From: Chlorobaculum tepidum TLS | Lineage (GTDB): Bacteria > Bacteroidota > Chlorobiia > Chlorobiales > Chlorobiaceae | Assembly: GCF_000006985.1 (NCBI RefSeq) | Contig: NC_002932.3 | Coordinates: 1,413,109 to 1,477,108 of the forward strand | Length of the DNA stretch: 64,000 nt | Direction: 5' to 3' | Part shown: positions 41,034 through 52,549 of the stretch, one piece after another | Layout of the letters: each line of letters opens with the position of its first letter | Numbering within the stretch: position 1 is the stretch's first letter | Position numbers and translations under genes: made by a program | Notes under the pieces: model-generated | The model's database searches: none | What the model saw: only the letters and a program-made list of their open reading frames with translations | Told to the model about the DNA's origin: nothing

Positions 41034-43988
41034 ATGTCCAACGGCTCATTACTGAAATCAACGGGCAGAGTGCTCGCCTTCTGGCTGGCGCTGCTCCATC
41101 TCATATCCTGTAGATCAACCATGACAGAAACCAAGACGAACCAGAACGAAAGTTATCCATACACCACCGTCCCCGGCGACGCGCTTCAAACGCGGATTTA
41201 CACGCTGAAAAACGGCCTCACGGTCTATATGAGTCCCTACCACGACGAGCCGCGAATCTACACCTCCATCGCCGTGCGGGCGGGCAGCAAGAACGACCCC
41301 GCCGAGACCACCGGCCTGGCGCACTACCTCGAACACATGCTCTTCAAGGGCACCGATTCGATCGGCTCGATCGACTACGCGAAAGAGCATACGGAGCTTG
41401 AAAAAATCATCGAGCTGTACGAACAGTACCGCGCCACGAGCGATCCGGAGCACCGCGCGGCGATCTACCGCGACATAGACAGCATCTCGAACGTGGCGGC
41501 GCAGTTCACCGTGCCGAACGAGTACGACAAACTGCTCAACTCCATCGGCGCGAAGGGCACCAACGCTTACACCTGGGTCGAGCAGACAGTCTACATCAAC
41601 GATATTCCATCCAACGAACTCGACCGCTGGCTGACCATTGAGGCCGAGCGCTTCCGCAATCCGGTGATGCGCCTCTTCCACACCGAGCTGGAAACGGTCT
41701 ACGAAGAGAAGAACATGACGATGGACAGCGACAGCCGCAAGCTCTGGGAGGAGCTGTTCAAGGGGCTGTTCACCAAGCACACCTACGGCACGCAGACCAC
41801 CATCGGCAAGGCGGAGCACCTCAAGAAGCCGTCGATCAAGAACGTCATCGACTACTACCGCTCCTGGTACGTGCCGAACAACATGGCCCTCTGCATCGCG
41901 GGCGACTTCGATCCCGACGCGACGATCCGCCTGATCGACGAGAAGTTCTCGAAGCTCGAACCCAAGCCGGTGCCAGAGTTCCATCCGCCGGTCGAACCCG
42001 AGATCACCAGGCCGGTCGTCAAAACCGTCACCGGCCCGGAGGCGGAGGAGCTGGTGCTCGGCTTCCGCTTCGGCGGAGCAGATTCGGATGATGCCGACAT
42101 GCTGACACTGATCGACAAGATTCTCTTCAACCAGACCGCAGGCCTGATCGACCTGAACCTCAACCAGCAGCAGAAGGTGCTCGAAGGCGGCTCGATGCTG
42201 GTACTGATGAAGGACTACTCGGTCCACATCCTCAGCGCCAAGCCGCGCGACGGCCAGAGCCTCGACGAGGTGAAGGCGCTCCTGCTCGAACAGCTCGATC
42301 TCGTCAAAAAAGGCGAGTTCCCCGACTGGCTGGTGACAGCGGTCATCAACGATCTCAAGCTCGAAGAGCTGAAAGCGTTCGAGTCGAACCGTGGCCGCTC
42401 GGAGGCATTCGTTGACACCTTCGTCTGGGGAATGGACTGGGCGCGGCAGGTCAACCGCTTCAAGCGGCTCGAAAAGATCACGAAGGCAGAGATCGTCGAG
42501 TTCGCGAAACAGCACTACGCTCAGAACTACGTCGCCGTCTACAAAAAACACGGCCAGCGCAAAAGCGAGGCCAAAATCCAGAAGCCGCCAATCACGCCGA
42601 TCAAAGTCAATCGCGACCGCTCGTCGGTGTTCGCCAAAAACCTGCTCGCGAAAAAGAGCAGCAAGGTGCAACCCGTGTTCGTCGATTTCAAAAAGGACAT
42701 CGGCTACTACGACATCACACCGGAGATCAGCCTCAACTATGTGCCGAACCGGGAGAACGAGCTGTATAGCCTCTACTTCATGTTCGACGCGGGATCGAAC
42801 CTGAACCGCAAGATCGACACGGCGCTCGACTACCTGTCGTACCTCGGCACCTCACGCCTTTCGCCCGCGGAGTTCAGCCAGGAGCTGTATCGCCTCGGCG
42901 CACAGTTCACGGTGCAGACTTCAGATAATTACGTTTACCTCAAGCTCTCCGGCCTTAAGGAGAACTTCCCGCAGGCCATCTCTCTGCTCGACGAGCTGCT
43001 CCGTGACGCGCAGCCCGACGCTCCGGCGCTCGAAAAGCTCAAGGAGGGCATCCGCAAGGAGCGTGCTGACGAGAAGCTCTCAAAGCGTAAAATCCTCTTC
43101 GAGGCGATGGTCAATTACGGTAAATACGGCCCGAAGTCGCCCTTCACCAACGTCCTGAGTGACGAAGAGATCGACAAACTGACGCCTGAAGAGCTGCTTG
43201 GCGAAATCAAACACTTCATGAACTACCGCCACCGGGTGCTCTACTACGGCCCGGATTCGCCGGAAACGCTGATGACGGAATTGCGCACCATGCACCACTT
43301 TGGTCAGTCGTTCCAGCCGGTGCCCGTGACCGATCCATTCGAGGAACTCAAGACCGCGAAAAACCACGTCTATGTGGTCGATTACGACATGACCCAGGCC
43401 GAAATCATCATGCTCTCGCGAGGCGCGGTATACGACGCCTCGAAGGTGCCGCTCGTCACACTCTTCAACGAATACTACGGTGGCGGCATGTCGTCGGTGG
43501 TCTTCCAGGAGATGCGCGAGGCCAAGGCGCTTGCCTACTCAGTCTTTTCGGTCTACCGCCTGCCGAAGGAGAAGGATCGCCACAGCTACGTGTTCAGCTA
43601 CATCGGCACGCAGGCAGACAAGCTGCCCGAGGCGCTCGACGGATTCAACGAGCTGATGCAGAAGCTGCCCGAATCGCCAGAGCTGTTCGCCTCGGCCAAG
43701 GCGGGTATCGACCAGAAGATCCGCACCGAGCGAATCACCAAGGGAGATGTACTCTTCGCCCTCGAAGAGGCGCGACGCCTCGGCCTCGACCACGACATCC
43801 GGCAGGATGTGTTCCGCGAAGTGCCCGGCATGAGTTTCAGCGACATCGAGCAGTTCCACGAAACGCGCTTCCGTAACAAGCCACAGATCATGCTGGTGCT
43901 CGGCAAGAAAGAGCAACTCGATCTGGAGACACTTCGCAAATATGGCGACATCAGCTTCCTGACGCTCAGGGAGATTTTCGGCTACTGA
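41034..43988 (+). CDS. M16 family zinc peptidase, predicted lipoprotein
   Basis: A 984-residue pitrilysin/insulinase-type metallopeptidase. The N-terminus is a lipoprotein signal with lipobox LISC (C26), so it is probably anchored in the periplasm. The inverted zinc motif is H97-Y-L-E100-H101 ([13 protein letters not shown]), with the third ligand in the line [11 protein letters not shown]. The second half repeats the M16 fold (about 560-984) without a zinc site, as usual; [21 protein letters not shown] is the conserved Arg/Tyr region. Substrates are unknown; relatives degrade peptides. It is the first gene of a three-gene operon. Confidence 0.92.
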   Translation: MSNGSLLKSTGRVLAFWLALLHLISCRSTMTETKTNQNESYPYTTVPGDALQTRIYTLKNGLTVYMSPYHDEPRIYTSIAVRAGSKNDPAETTGLAHYLEHMLFKGTDSIGSIDYAKEHTELEKIIELYEQYRATSDPEHRAAIYRDIDSISNVAAQFTVPNEYDKLLNSIGAKGTNAYTWVEQTVYINDIPSNELDRWLTIEAERFRNPVMRLFHTELETVYEEKNMTMDSDSRKLWEELFKGLFTKHTYGTQTTIGKAEHLKKPSIKNVIDYYRSWYVPNNMALCIAGDFDPDATIRLIDEKFSKLEPKPVPEFHPPVEPEITRPVVKTVTGPEAEELVLGFRFGGADSDDADMLTLIDKILFNQTAGLIDLNLNQQQKVLEGGSMLVLMKDYSVHILSAKPRDGQSLDEVKALLLEQLDLVKKGEFPDWLVTAVINDLKLEELKAFESNRGRSEAFVDTFVWGMDWARQVNRFKRLEKITKAEIVEFAKQHYAQNYVAVYKKHGQRKSEAKIQKPPITPIKVNRDRSSVFAKNLLAKKSSKVQPVFVDFKKDIGYYDITPEISLNYVPNRENELYSLYFMFDAGSNLNRKIDTALDYLSYLGTSRLSPAEFSQELYRLGAQFTVQTSDNYVYLKLSGLKENFPQAISLLDELLRDAQPDAPALEKLKEGIRKERADEKLSKRKILFEAMVNYGKYGPKSPFTNVLSDEEIDKLTPEELLGEIKHFMNYRHRVLYYGPDSPETLMTELRTMHHFGQSFQPVPVTDPFEELKTAKNHVYVVDYDMTQAEIIMLSRGAVYDASKVPLVTLFNEYYGGGMSSVVFQEMREAKALAYSVFSVYRLPKEKDRHSYVFSYIGTQADKLPEALDGFNELMQKLPESPELFASAKAGIDQKIRTERITKGDVLFALEEARRLGLDHDIRQDVFREVPGMSFSDIEQFHETRFRNKPQIMLVLGKKEQLDLETLRKYGDISFLTLREIFGY

Positions 43989-44000
43989 GGGGCAAACCCG

Positions 44001-45155
44001 ATGAACGACGGCAAAGCGACACCGGGCGAGGCGGGCTGCCGGGAGAATCAACTCCTGAAGCTGCCTGGCTTCGGCAATTTCACGATCATCGATCGCTACA
44101 TCGCCCGCCAGTTTCTGACGATCTTCCTGTTTGCCCTCGCGAGCTTCGCCGCGCTCTTTATCCTGATCAATCTGGTCGAAAATCTCGACCGGTTTTTGGA
44201 CCGGCACATTTCGTTCGGCAGGATTCTCATCTACTACCTTAGCGGCCTGCCGGACACCTTCCTTTTGACATCGCCTCTCAGCGTGTTGCTCGCATCACTC
44301 TTCGTCACCGGCAAGCTCTCGATGCAGAGTGAGCTGCCTGCACTGAAATCGGCGGGCATGAGCCTGTCGCGCCTGATGAAACCGTTTCTTTTGGTGACGA
44401 TGGCGATCGCGGCACTCAACACGATCAACTCTTGCTTCATCGCTCCGGCGATGTACGACTGGTCGAAAGGATTCGAAAAACGCTACCTGAAAAAACAACA
44501 GGATAACGGCGAAGAACCGCTGCACATCCGGGAATCGAACAACCGAATCCTGACCGTTGCCAAGATCGGTCCCGACAAGAAAAGCGCGACGACCGTCTCG
44601 CTCGAAACGTTCAACGGAAGCCAGATCGTCTCGCGTATCGACGCCGACTCGCTCCGGATCATCACCCGTCACAAGTACTGGATTTTCTACAACACGAAAC
44701 AGCGCACCTTCTCGAAAGGCGCCGAAACCCTCGTGACCAGAGCGGGCGCGGACACCCTGAAGCTCTCGCTGGCACCCAATACGTTCAAGATGATCGACAC
44801 CGACCCGGACGAAATGAACATCGTGCAGCACATCGATTTCATCTGGCAAAAAGCGCGCTCGGGACTGCCAGGACTCGAACGGGCGACGGTCAAGCTGCAC
44901 ACCAAGCTCGCCCTGCCGCTGGCCAGCATGATCATCGTGCTGATCGGCGTACCGCTCTCCTCGAAAAAAAAACGTAGCGGCCTGGCGGTGGAGATTTCCA
45001 TCAGCCTGCTCATCGGGCTTCTCTATCTCGGTATGCTCAAAACAATCGGCAGCCTCGGCTACGACGGTCTGTTAAACCCGGTGCTCGCAGCGTGGCTGCC
45101 CGATATTCTCTTCATCATTGCCGGTACGTTTCTGTACCGCTCAGCCGACCACTGA
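44001..45155 (+). CDS. LptF/LptG family permease (YjgP/YjgQ)
   Basis: An inner-membrane component of the lipopolysaccharide exporter. The 384 residues show the family layout: three membrane segments at the N-terminus (about 35-55, 72-95, 118-140), a large periplasmic beta-jellyroll domain (about 150-285), and three at the C-terminus (about 300-380; PLASMIIVLIGVPLSSKKKRSG is conserved). The family N-terminal line is IIDRYIARQFLTIFLFAL. It begins 12 bp after the M16 stop and ends 5 bp before the next gene. Only one such permease gene is here, so LptF and LptG cannot be told apart. Confidence 0.9.
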   Translation: MNDGKATPGEAGCRENQLLKLPGFGNFTIIDRYIARQFLTIFLFALASFAALFILINLVENLDRFLDRHISFGRILIYYLSGLPDTFLLTSPLSVLLASLFVTGKLSMQSELPALKSAGMSLSRLMKPFLLVTMAIAALNTINSCFIAPAMYDWSKGFEKRYLKKQQDNGEEPLHIRESNNRILTVAKIGPDKKSATTVSLETFNGSQIVSRIDADSLRIITRHKYWIFYNTKQRTFSKGAETLVTRAGADTLKLSLAPNTFKMIDTDPDEMNIVQHIDFIWQKARSGLPGLERATVKLHTKLALPLASMIIVLIGVPLSSKKKRSGLAVEISISLLIGLLYLGMLKTIGSLGYDGLLNPVLAAWLPDILFIIAGTFLYRSADH

Positions 45156-45160
45156 CGCCC

Positions 45161-45958
45161 ATGTTCCAGCCGCCGCTCATAGCGTTCCTGACCGATTTCG
45201 GCCTCGAAGACGCCTTCGTCGGCGTCATGAAAGGGGTGATCGCCACAATCTGCCGCGAAGCGCAAGTCATTGACCTCACGCACGCCATCAGCGCCCAGAA
45301 CGTCCGGCAGGCGGCCTTCCACCTCGACCGTTCCATTAGCTACTTTCCCGCTGAAACGATCTTCGTCTGCGTCGTCGATCCCGGCGTCGGCACCGCCCGC
45401 CGCGCCATCGGCGTCGAAGCCGGGCCATACCGCTTCATCGCGCCCGACAACGGTCTCCTCACGCCGGTCTTCGAACGCTGGGCGGACGCAAAATGCCACG
45501 AGCTGACGAACCCCGCCTACCAGCTCGCGAATCCGAGCGCCACTTTCCACGGCCGCGACCTCTTCTCCCCTGCCGCCGCCCACCTCGCCACCGGAGTACC
45601 TTTGAACGCCTTCGGTTCGGCGATTGACGTCGCGAACTGCACAAGAATCGAGCTATGGCAAAACAAACCGTGCGATAACGGCAAAGTCTGGACCGGAGAG
45701 GTGATTGCAACCGACCACTTCGGCAACCTCATCACCTCGTTTGAAGCATCAATGCTTTCGGATGGAGAGGACTGGACGGTCAAGGCAGGAAACGCCGAAC
45801 CGCTGCCAATCCTCCGAACCTACGGCGAAGTCGAGCAGGGCAAACCACTCGCCTACATTGGCAGCAGCGGGATGATCGAGATTGCGATCCGGAACGGGAG
45901 CGCAAGTGCGGAGTTAAGGGTTGGCGGGGGAGATGAGGTGGAATTGCGTAAGGGTTAA
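45161..45958 (+). CDS. S-adenosylmethionine hydroxide adenosyltransferase family protein (DUF62)
   Basis: A 265-residue protein of the family that includes fluorinase and chlorinase. Most members instead hydrolyse S-adenosylmethionine to adenosine and methionine. Signatures are LTDFGLEDAFVGVMKG near 9-24, VVDPGVGTARRAI, APDNGLLTPVF, and ATFHGRDLFSPAAAHLA, whose His/Arg/Asp residues are those of the hydrolase type. The start was set at MFQPPLIAF; the 23 codons upstream overlap the permease gene. Its biological role, and why it sits with an LPS permease, is unknown. Confidence 0.88.
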   Translation: MFQPPLIAFLTDFGLEDAFVGVMKGVIATICREAQVIDLTHAISAQNVRQAAFHLDRSISYFPAETIFVCVVDPGVGTARRAIGVEAGPYRFIAPDNGLLTPVFERWADAKCHELTNPAYQLANPSATFHGRDLFSPAAAHLATGVPLNAFGSAIDVANCTRIELWQNKPCDNGKVWTGEVIATDHFGNLITSFEASMLSDGEDWTVKAGNAEPLPILRTYGEVEQGKPLAYIGSSGMIEIAIRNGSASAELRVGGGDEVELRKG

Positions 45959-46010
45959 TCTGTAGGGACAGTTTGGGAAAAAGCGCCCACCATGCGTCCT
46001 TCCAATTCCC

Positions 46011-46040
46011 TCAACTATCCATTGTCAACTGTCAACTATC
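46011..46040. repeat. Short direct repeats after the SAM hydrolase-family gene
   Basis: TCAACT occurs at 46011, 46025 and 46032; two of the copies extend to TCAACTATC. The stretch lies between convergent genes and has no evident function. Confidence 0.35.
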
Positions 46041-46067
46041 AATTCTTCACTTTACCCCATAAAACAC

Positions 46068-46096
46068 CAAAGCCGGCGAAACAGCTGCCGGCTTTG
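46068..46096 (-). terminator. Terminator of the sigma factor gene
   Basis: CAAAGCCGGC (46068-46077) pairs perfectly with GCCGGCTTTG (46087-46096), loop 9 nt. On the minus strand GTGTTTTATG follows, so it ends the rpoD-type gene. Confidence 0.82.
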
Positions 46097-46122
46097 ATGA
46101 ATCTTTATGTCTTCACTGAATC

Positions 46123-47022
46123 TCAGCTGCCAATGTACTCCTTGAGCACCTTGTTGTAGGCGGACTGGCGGAGACGGCGGATCGCTTTTTCCTTGATCTG
46201 GCGGACTCGCTCGCGAGTAAGCTTGAACTTTTCACCGATCTCTTCCAGGGTGAGCGGATTGTCCATGCCAATGCCGAAGTAGGAGCGGATGACGTCAGCC
46301 TCTCTCGGCGCGAGCACCGAAAGCGAACGCTCGACTTCGAGGCTGAGCGAGTCGCGGTTCAGGGTGTAATCCGGCATGTGGCCGTCGTTCTGCAACACGT
46401 CGAGCAGGCGGTTGTCGTCACCCTGCGCAAAGGGCGCATCGACCGAGACGTGGCGTCCGGCGATCTTGAGGGTATCGGCCACGTCCTGCGAGTCCATGTC
46501 GAGCAGGTCGGCCAGCTCCTTGGTGTTGGGGTCGCGCTCGTACTCCTGCTCCAGCTGGCTGTACGCCTTGCTGATCTTGTTCAGCGTGCCGACGCGGTTG
46601 AGTGGCAGGCGCACAATCCTCGACTGCTCGGCGAGCGCCTGGAGGATCGACTGGCGAATCCACCACACGGCGTAGGAGATAAACTTGAAACCTCGGGTTT
46701 CGTCGAAACGCTTGGCCGCCTTGATCAGGCCGAGGTTGCCCTCGTTGATGAGGTCGCCGAGAGTCAGCCCCTGGTTCTGATACTGCTTGGCCACCGAAAC
46801 CACGAAGCGCAGGTTACCCTTGATCAGCTTGTCGAGCGCACGCTTGGCACGTTTGTACTCGACGGTATCAACCGGCATGTCGTAACCTTCCTTGATGGCC
46901 CTCGTGAGCTTCACCTCGTCTTCAGCGGTCAACAGATCGTACTTGCCAATCTCCTGAAGGTAACGATCAAGGGAGAGACTCTCCCTGTTTGTAATCTGTT
47001 TACTGATTTTCAATTGCCTCAT
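46123..47022 (-). CDS. rpoD: RNA polymerase sigma factor, short primary sigma-70 type
   Basis: A 299-residue sigma-70 family factor. It contains region 1.2 ([18 protein letters not shown]), region 2 ([33 protein letters not shown]), region 3 and region 4 ([28 protein letters not shown]). It lacks the long region 1.1 and the non-conserved insert of proteobacterial RpoD. Primary sigma factors of Bacteroidetes and Chlorobi are of this short kind, and no stress-type deviation is seen, so it is probably the housekeeping factor. A group 2 factor cannot be fully excluded. Confidence 0.9.
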   Translation of the reverse strand: MRQLKISKQITNRESLSLDRYLQEIGKYDLLTAEDEVKLTRAIKEGYDMPVDTVEYKRAKRALDKLIKGNLRFVVSVAKQYQNQGLTLGDLINEGNLGLIKAAKRFDETRGFKFISYAVWWIRQSILQALAEQSRIVRLPLNRVGTLNKISKAYSQLEQEYERDPNTKELADLLDMDSQDVADTLKIAGRHVSVDAPFAQGDDNRLLDVLQNDGHMPDYTLNRDSLSLEVERSLSVLAPREADVIRSYFGIGMDNPLTLEEIGEKFKLTRERVRQIKEKAIRRLRQSAYNKVLKEYIGS

Positions 47023-47149
47023 GAATTAATCCTTGTTCGAACTTCCTGACACTATCACGGATAATGTCCTACTGTTACACCCTGCAAACCGGAGCATGTC
47101 AGCAACAGCACAGGATTCCGGACAGATGAAATCAAACTTGGAATATCTG

Positions 47150-47169
47150 AAAAAAATTCGGATTTTTTT
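47150..47169 (-). terminator. Weak A-T hairpin after valS
   Basis: AAAAAAAT and ATTTTTTT (47150-47157, 47162-47169) can pair around TCGG, about 37 nt after the valS stop on the minus strand. The stem is only A-T, so termination is uncertain. Confidence 0.4.
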
Positions 47170-47205
47170 ACGCTTAAAAACTTAAAAAAAAATAATACTG
47201 AGCCA

Positions 47206-49911
47206 TTACGAGAGAACTTCGAGGTTCCCTTGCAGCTTCAACACCATTGAGCGCGACTCTTCGAGTTTTTCTTTCTCCTTCGCCACCACATCGGCTGGAG
47301 CGTTTGACACAAACTTTTCGTTTGAAAGCTTTTTCTCCAACGATTCAATGTAGGCAGTGACCTTCGTGATCTCTTTCTCCAGACGTTGTTTTTCCTTTTC
47401 GAACGAAATCAACCCTTCCAGCTTGATAAAAAGTTCATTACCATCCACCACCGAAGCCGCCGAGTGAGCAGGCCTTTCAACGCTTTCGCCAAGCTCGACT
47501 TCGCATTTTGTCATGGCTGGAAAGATGGCCCGTCCGGTCTGAAGCGCAACAAGCGCGGCAGGCGACGAGGCCCTGATGACAGCCTGCGCGCGCAGGTCGT
47601 GCGGCACGTTGAAGGCCGAGCGGAGGCTGCGGATTTCCGACACCATATTGCGCACCAGGTCAAACGCAGCGGCATCTTCACCCCTCCACGACGCATCGGG
47701 CTGCGGCATTGCCTCGGTGGCGATAGTCTCTTCGGCGCTGCGCGGCGCGATAGCATGCCAGATTTCGTCGGTGATGAACGGCATCACCGGATGCAGCGCC
47801 TTAAGCACGCCTTCGAGCACGGAAACTGCGAGGCAGACCGCGTGGCGTCCGCGCTCCTCGGTGATGTCGCCCGTCAGCTCGCTCTTGAGCGCCTCGACGT
47901 ACCAGTCGCAGTAGTCACCCCAGAAGAACTCGTGCACGATCTTCACCATGTCGTTCACCTTGAAGTTCGCCATCGCCTGGTGGTACCGTTCGAGCATCGC
48001 ATTGTAGCGGGACATGAGCCAACGTCCAGCAGATGACATCAGCTCGCGTTGAGGCGTGAAGTTCGCGAACGCTTCGACGAACTCCTCTCGGGTGGCGAAG
48101 AGCTTTTCGCGCTGCATGAAGACGAAGCGCGAGGCGTTCCAGATTTTGGTGGCGAAGTTGCGGCCAAGCTCGCACTTCTCCTCGCCGAAGAGCACATCCT
48201 GGCCGAGCGGCGCGATATAGACGATGGTGAAGCGCAGGGCGTCGGTGCCGTAGGTGTCGATCACCTTGAGCGGGTCGGGCGAGTTGCCGAGCGATTTGGA
48301 GAGCTTGCGCCCTTTCATGTCGCGGATGATGCTGGTAAAATAGACGTCGCGGAACGGGACGTCGCCCTTGAAGTGCAGCCCGGCCATAATCATGCGGGCA
48401 ACCCAGAAGAAGATGATGTCCGGGCCGGTCACCAAGGTGTCGGTCGGGTAGAAAGCCCGGAGATCATCATTGTCGCTGTGCGGGCCTGTCCAGCCGAGCG
48501 TGGTCAGCGGCCAAAGCCACGACGAGAACCAGGTGTCGAGCACATCCTCGTCCTGCGAAAGCTTGTCGGTGCCCGCCAGGTGGCACGCCTCTTCGTAGGA
48601 CGACGCGACCCAGACGTTGCCCTTGTCGTCGTACCAGGCCGGAATACGGTGGCCCCACCAGAGCTGGCGCGAAATGCACCAGTCCTGGATGTTCTCCATC
48701 CAGTGGCGGTAGGTGTTGATCCAGTGCTCCGGGTGGAAGCGGATTTCACCGTCGTTGACCACCTTCAGCGCCGGTTCGGCGAGCGGCTGCATTTTGACAA
48801 ACCACTGCTCGGAGAGGTACGGCTCGACCACCACGTCAGCGCGCTCGGAGTAGCCCACGTTGTGCTCGTACTCCTCCAATTTGACCAGATAACCCAGCTC
48901 CGCCAGATCAGCGACGATCTTGTCTCGCGCATCGAAGCGATCCATGCCTGCGTAGCCGCACTCGTCGGTCATGCGGGCGTCCTTGCCAATCACCGAGAAG
49001 ACCGGAAGGTTGTGGCGTTTAGCCACCTCGTAATCGTTCGGGTCGTGCGCCGGCGTGATCTTCAGCGCGCCGGTACCGAACTCGATATCGACGTAATCAT
49101 CGGCGATGACTGGCACGTGGCGTCCGGCAATCGGCACGATGACCAGCTCGCCGATCAGGTCGGCATAGCGCTCGTCGTTCGGATTAACCGCGATGGCCAC
49201 GTCAGCCAGAATCGTCTCCGGACGCACCGTGGCAATGGTAATCGAGCGCGTCGGATCTTTGGCGAGCGGGTAGCTGATATAGACCAGCTTGTCACGCCGC
49301 GACTTCATGATGACCTCTTCGTCCGACAGCGCCGTCTGCGAAACCGGGCACCAGTTGATGATGCGGCGGCCACGGTAGATCAGCCCCTCGCGGTAGAGTG
49401 CGACGAAGGTGTTGATAACCGCCTCCGAGGCGCGCTCGTCCATAGTAAAGAGGTTGCGCCGCCAGTCGCAGGAGATTCCAAGCTTACGGAGCTGGCGCAG
49501 AATCAGGCCGCCGTACTCCTCGCGCCACTCCCACACCTTGTCGAGAAAGTCGCGGCGTCCGAGATCGTGACGCGTCACCCCCTCCTTGCGCAGCTTCTTC
49601 TCCACCACCGTCTGTGTTGCGATGCCTGCATGATCGGTGCCGGGCAGCCACAGCGCCTCCTTGCCCATCATGCGGGCGTAGCGGATGAAGATGTCCTGAA
49701 GCGTGTGGTTCAGCACGTGGCCCAGCGTCAAGCTGCCAGTCACATTCGGCGGCGGCATCAGCACCGTGTAGGGCGTTGCGCCCTCTTTGAGCACTCGCGA
49801 GTGTTCGGCATGGAACGTGCCGATCGCCTCCCAGTGCGCGCTTCGCCAGCGCTCTTCAACTTCGTGGTGGTTATAGGTTTTCTCGAGATTCTGCGCAGAA
49901 TGGTCACTCAT
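47206..49911 (-). CDS. valS: Valyl-tRNA synthetase
   Basis: Charges tRNA-Val. The 901-residue class I synthetase has the HIGH-type motif in [21 protein letters not shown], the editing domain (about 190-350), the KMSKS-type motif [16 protein letters not shown] near 525-540, the anticodon-binding domain, and a C-terminal coiled-coil arm (about 835-901; [25 protein letters not shown]). It is of normal length and ends the valS-side transcript after clpP. Confidence 0.97.
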   Translation of the reverse strand: MSDHSAQNLEKTYNHHEVEERWRSAHWEAIGTFHAEHSRVLKEGATPYTVLMPPPNVTGSLTLGHVLNHTLQDIFIRYARMMGKEALWLPGTDHAGIATQTVVEKKLRKEGVTRHDLGRRDFLDKVWEWREEYGGLILRQLRKLGISCDWRRNLFTMDERASEAVINTFVALYREGLIYRGRRIINWCPVSQTALSDEEVIMKSRRDKLVYISYPLAKDPTRSITIATVRPETILADVAIAVNPNDERYADLIGELVIVPIAGRHVPVIADDYVDIEFGTGALKITPAHDPNDYEVAKRHNLPVFSVIGKDARMTDECGYAGMDRFDARDKIVADLAELGYLVKLEEYEHNVGYSERADVVVEPYLSEQWFVKMQPLAEPALKVVNDGEIRFHPEHWINTYRHWMENIQDWCISRQLWWGHRIPAWYDDKGNVWVASSYEEACHLAGTDKLSQDEDVLDTWFSSWLWPLTTLGWTGPHSDNDDLRAFYPTDTLVTGPDIIFFWVARMIMAGLHFKGDVPFRDVYFTSIIRDMKGRKLSKSLGNSPDPLKVIDTYGTDALRFTIVYIAPLGQDVLFGEEKCELGRNFATKIWNASRFVFMQREKLFATREEFVEAFANFTPQRELMSSAGRWLMSRYNAMLERYHQAMANFKVNDMVKIVHEFFWGDYCDWYVEALKSELTGDITEERGRHAVCLAVSVLEGVLKALHPVMPFITDEIWHAIAPRSAEETIATEAMPQPDASWRGEDAAAFDLVRNMVSEIRSLRSAFNVPHDLRAQAVIRASSPAALVALQTGRAIFPAMTKCEVELGESVERPAHSAASVVDGNELFIKLEGLISFEKEKQRLEKEITKVTAYIESLEKKLSNEKFVSNAPADVVAKEKEKLEESRSMVLKLQGNLEVLS

Positions 49912-49941
49912 GAGTCTGATTCAAAGCAAGGTTGAAAATTA

Positions 49942-49969
49942 CAGACGCCCCCCTGTGAGGAGGCGTCTG
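49942..49969 (-). terminator. Terminator of clpP
   Basis: CAGACGCC (49942-49949) pairs with GGCGTCTG (49962-49969). On the minus strand the hairpin is followed by TAATTTTC and lies about 33 nt after the clpP stop, before valS. Confidence 0.75.
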
Positions 49970-50002
49970 AAAATCGTTATTTCCCGATCTGCCCGGCCTG
50001 CG

Positions 50003-50680
50003 TCACTCCTCACTTTTAGGAGCCGGACGTTTCTCGAAAATCTGGTCGATCAAGCCGTACTCCTTCGCCTCTACGGCGCTCATCCAGCGGTCACGCTCGG
50101 AATCTTCGCGGATTCTCGATACCTCCTGACCGGTATGCTTTGCAAGCAGATCTTCGAGCAGGTGGCGGATCTTTTCTATCTCGCGGGCCTGAATGAGGAT
50201 GTCGGTCTCCTGGCCCTGTGCGCCGCCCGAAGGCTGGTGGATCATGATGCGCGAGTGCGGAAGCGAAGCCCGCTTGCCCGAGGTGCCGCTGGCGAGCAGG
50301 AACGCGCCCATGCTGGCTGCCATGCCGACGCACACCGTCGAAATATCCGGGCGGATGTACTGCATCGTATCGTAGATGCCGAGCCCTGCCGAAACGCTGC
50401 CGCCGGGTGAGTTGATGTAGATGTAGATGTCGCGCTCCGGGTCTTCCGATTCGAGGAAGATGAGCTGCGCAATGATCAGACCGGCCACATGCTCGTCGAT
50501 GGGAGAGCCGAGAAAAATGATGCGCTCCCTGAGCAGACGGGAAAAGATATCGAACGCACGCTCGCCGCGTCCCGAGGTCTCGATGACCATCGGCACGAGC
50601 TGGCTGTTGATGCTGTTTTCAATCGCTCCGGAGTAGAGTTTTTTTGCGTGATGGTCGAAACCGAAATTGATATTTGCCAT
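50003..50680 (-). CDS. clpP: ATP-dependent Clp protease proteolytic subunit
   Basis: The serine protease chamber of ClpAP/ClpXP. From the start [11 protein letters not shown] (225 residues) the catalytic triad is S123 (GMAASMGAF), H148 ([10 protein letters not shown]) and D197 (DSERDRWM), at the same spacing as in E. coli. The 21 codons further upstream are not family-like and were left out. No clpX lies next to it. It is 91 bp before valS, separated by a terminator. Confidence 0.96.
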   Translation of the reverse strand: MANINFGFDHHAKKLYSGAIENSINSQLVPMVIETSGRGERAFDIFSRLLRERIIFLGSPIDEHVAGLIIAQLIFLESEDPERDIYIYINSPGGSVSAGLGIYDTMQYIRPDISTVCVGMAASMGAFLLASGTSGKRASLPHSRIMIHQPSGGAQGQETDILIQAREIEKIRHLLEDLLAKHTGQEVSRIREDSERDRWMSAVEAKEYGLIDQIFEKRPAPKSEE

Positions 50681-50888
50681 GTGCCTGAACTTTTTTGTTG
50701 TTGCCCGGCGAAATATACGCTCAAATTCCGCAGAGTGGTGCAATAAACACCTAAAATACAGAGACGGAACAAGATTTCAAGAAATCCGGTTCCGCTTTCC
50801 ATAAATTATCATGATAGCGCCTCCATCGCCGCTCCGCCTTTTGGTATATTGAACGCTTCATACCACCATTCAAGACCGTCAGATAACC

Positions 50889-51548
50889 ATGCAGGTACGC
50901 CTCATCTCCGTCACCAACCCGCTCATCGAAATCGACAACCGCCAGCTCACGCCGGAAGGACTCATGGCCTACTGCGCTCGCGTATCGAGCCCGCACCAGG
51001 AAACACCGGATTATGAAAAGCTGCTCTCGTACTGCATCCAGAACAAGCACTGGAGCGTCTTCGAGATGGTTGACATGACGGTGGAAATCACCACCTCCCG
51101 CGCCATCTCCCCGCAGATTCTGCGCCATCGCAGCTTCTGTTTCCAGGAATTTTCACAGCGCTACGCCAAGGCGCAGACAACTGAAAAGTACAAGCCAAGG
51201 CGTCAGGATGTAAAAAACAGGCAGAACTCACTGGATGATCTCGACGAAGCGACCGTAAAGTGGTTTGACGAGGCGCAGGAGAAAATCGCGCAGCTCGCCT
51301 TCGAGAGCTATGAAGAGGCGCTGGAGAAAGGTATCGCCAAGGAGTGCGCCCGCGTCCTGCTCCCGCTCGCCACCCAGACCCGGCTCTACATGAAAGGCTC
51401 GATCAGAAGCTGGATCCACTACCTCGAAGTCCGCACCGACCCCGCTACCCAGAAAGAGCACCGCGACATTGCCAAAGCTGTGCAGGCAATTTTTGTGGAG
51501 CAGTTCCCGGTGACAAGCAAAGCGCTAGGGTGGAAGTACGGATGTTGA
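50889..51548 (+). CDS. thyX: Flavin-dependent thymidylate synthase
   Basis: Methylates dUMP to dTMP with methylenetetrahydrofolate, FAD and NADPH. The 219-residue protein has the ThyX signature RHR-X7-S as [14 protein letters not shown] near 78-91, and the C-terminal [22 protein letters not shown] region for dUMP and flavin. Length is typical. This is the alternative to ThyA, common in anaerobes and thermophiles. The gene stands alone and is followed by a bidirectional terminator. Confidence 0.95.
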   Translation: MQVRLISVTNPLIEIDNRQLTPEGLMAYCARVSSPHQETPDYEKLLSYCIQNKHWSVFEMVDMTVEITTSRAISPQILRHRSFCFQEFSQRYAKAQTTEKYKPRRQDVKNRQNSLDDLDEATVKWFDEAQEKIAQLAFESYEEALEKGIAKECARVLLPLATQTRLYMKGSIRSWIHYLEVRTDPATQKEHRDIAKAVQAIFVEQFPVTSKALGWKYGC

Positions 51549-51552
51549 ATGA

Positions 51553-51583
51553 AAAAAGGGAAAAGAAATTCTTTTCCCTTTTT
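51553..51583. terminator. Bidirectional terminator between thyX and accD
   Basis: AAAAAGGGAAAAG (51553-51565) pairs perfectly with CTTTTCCCTTTTT (51571-51583), loop 5 nt, directly after the thyX stop and 38 nt beyond the accD stop. Confidence 0.85.
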
Positions 51584-51621
51584 CCCTCCAATTCGACCTG
51601 GAAAGTATCTCTGTTTTCCCC

Positions 51622-52458
51622 TTACTTCATATGCCCAAGCAGCTTGATGAGCTGCGCGCGCAAATCCTTGCGGTGAACGATAGTGTCAACGAAACCGTGC
51701 TTCTGCAGAAACTCGGCTCGCTGGAAGCCTTCGGGGAGATCGCGTTTGATGGTATCGCGGATGACGCGCGGCCCGGCAAAGCCAATAAGCGCTTTCGGCT
51801 CGCTGATGTTCAGGTCTCCGAGCATGGCGAAAGAAGCGCTGATGCCGCCCATCGTCGGATCGGTCATGAGCGAGATGAACGGAATACCGCGCTCGCCGAG
51901 GCGCGTCAGCCGCGCCGAGGTCTTGGCCATCTGCATAAGACTAAAGGCCCCCTCCATCATGCGCGCGCCGCCAGACTGCGAAATCACGATGAGCGGCGCG
52001 TTCAGCTCCACGCTCTTGTCGGCGGCGCGGGCGATCTTCTCACCGACCACTGAACCCATTGAGCCGCCGATGAAGCCGAAATCCATGCCCGAAATAACCG
52101 CGTCGGAGCCACCGAGCTTGCCGGTAGCGTTCCGGCATGCCTCGCTTTTGCCCGATTTCTGCATCGTGGAGCGAACGCGCTCAGGGTAAGGCTTGGTATC
52201 GACGAACTTGAGCGGATCGGCAGCCCTGAGCTGCGCGTCGAACTCCTCCCACTTCCCGTCATCGAACAGAAAGGAAAAATAAAGGTCTGGCGATATGCGG
52301 AAATGAAAACCGCAATGCGGACAGGTATAGAGGTGATCTTCAAGCTGTTTCTTGTGCAGCGCAGCGCCGCACGAATCGCATTTCGACCACAGCCCTTCCG
52401 GAGTATCTCGCTTGTCCTTTGTTCGTATCGAAGGAATCGCCCGTTTGAACCAGACCAT
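51622..52458 (-). CDS. accD: Acetyl-CoA carboxylase, carboxyltransferase beta subunit
   Basis: With AccA it transfers the carboxyl group from biotin to acetyl-CoA, the committed step of fatty acid synthesis. The 278 residues begin [11 protein letters not shown] and carry the zinc finger C27-X2-C30-X15-C46-X2-C49, then the crotonase-like carboxyltransferase fold ([47 protein letters not shown]). The frame extends 78 codons upstream, but that part is not family-like and overlaps the region divergent to the patatin gene. The gene stands alone. Confidence 0.95.
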   Translation of the reverse strand: MVWFKRAIPSIRTKDKRDTPEGLWSKCDSCGAALHKKQLEDHLYTCPHCGFHFRISPDLYFSFLFDDGKWEEFDAQLRAADPLKFVDTKPYPERVRSTMQKSGKSEACRNATGKLGGSDAVISGMDFGFIGGSMGSVVGEKIARAADKSVELNAPLIVISQSGGARMMEGAFSLMQMAKTSARLTRLGERGIPFISLMTDPTMGGISASFAMLGDLNISEPKALIGFAGPRVIRDTIKRDLPEGFQRAEFLQKHGFVDTIVHRKDLRAQLIKLLGHMK

Positions 52459-52549
52459 TTTTATTATTATCTCTAAAGATTTTACATTGAAATTCAAGAT
52501 ATAAACTCGACACGATTTCCCAAAAAACAGGCTGTGCCCGGAGTCCCTT

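Noticed and set aside
48049-49935. 628-codon plus-strand frame opposite valS
   Set aside because: A shadow of the valyl-tRNA synthetase gene, with no recognisable motifs. The long frames opposite aguA, nifD, nifK, uvrB and the M16 gene were rejected for the same reason.
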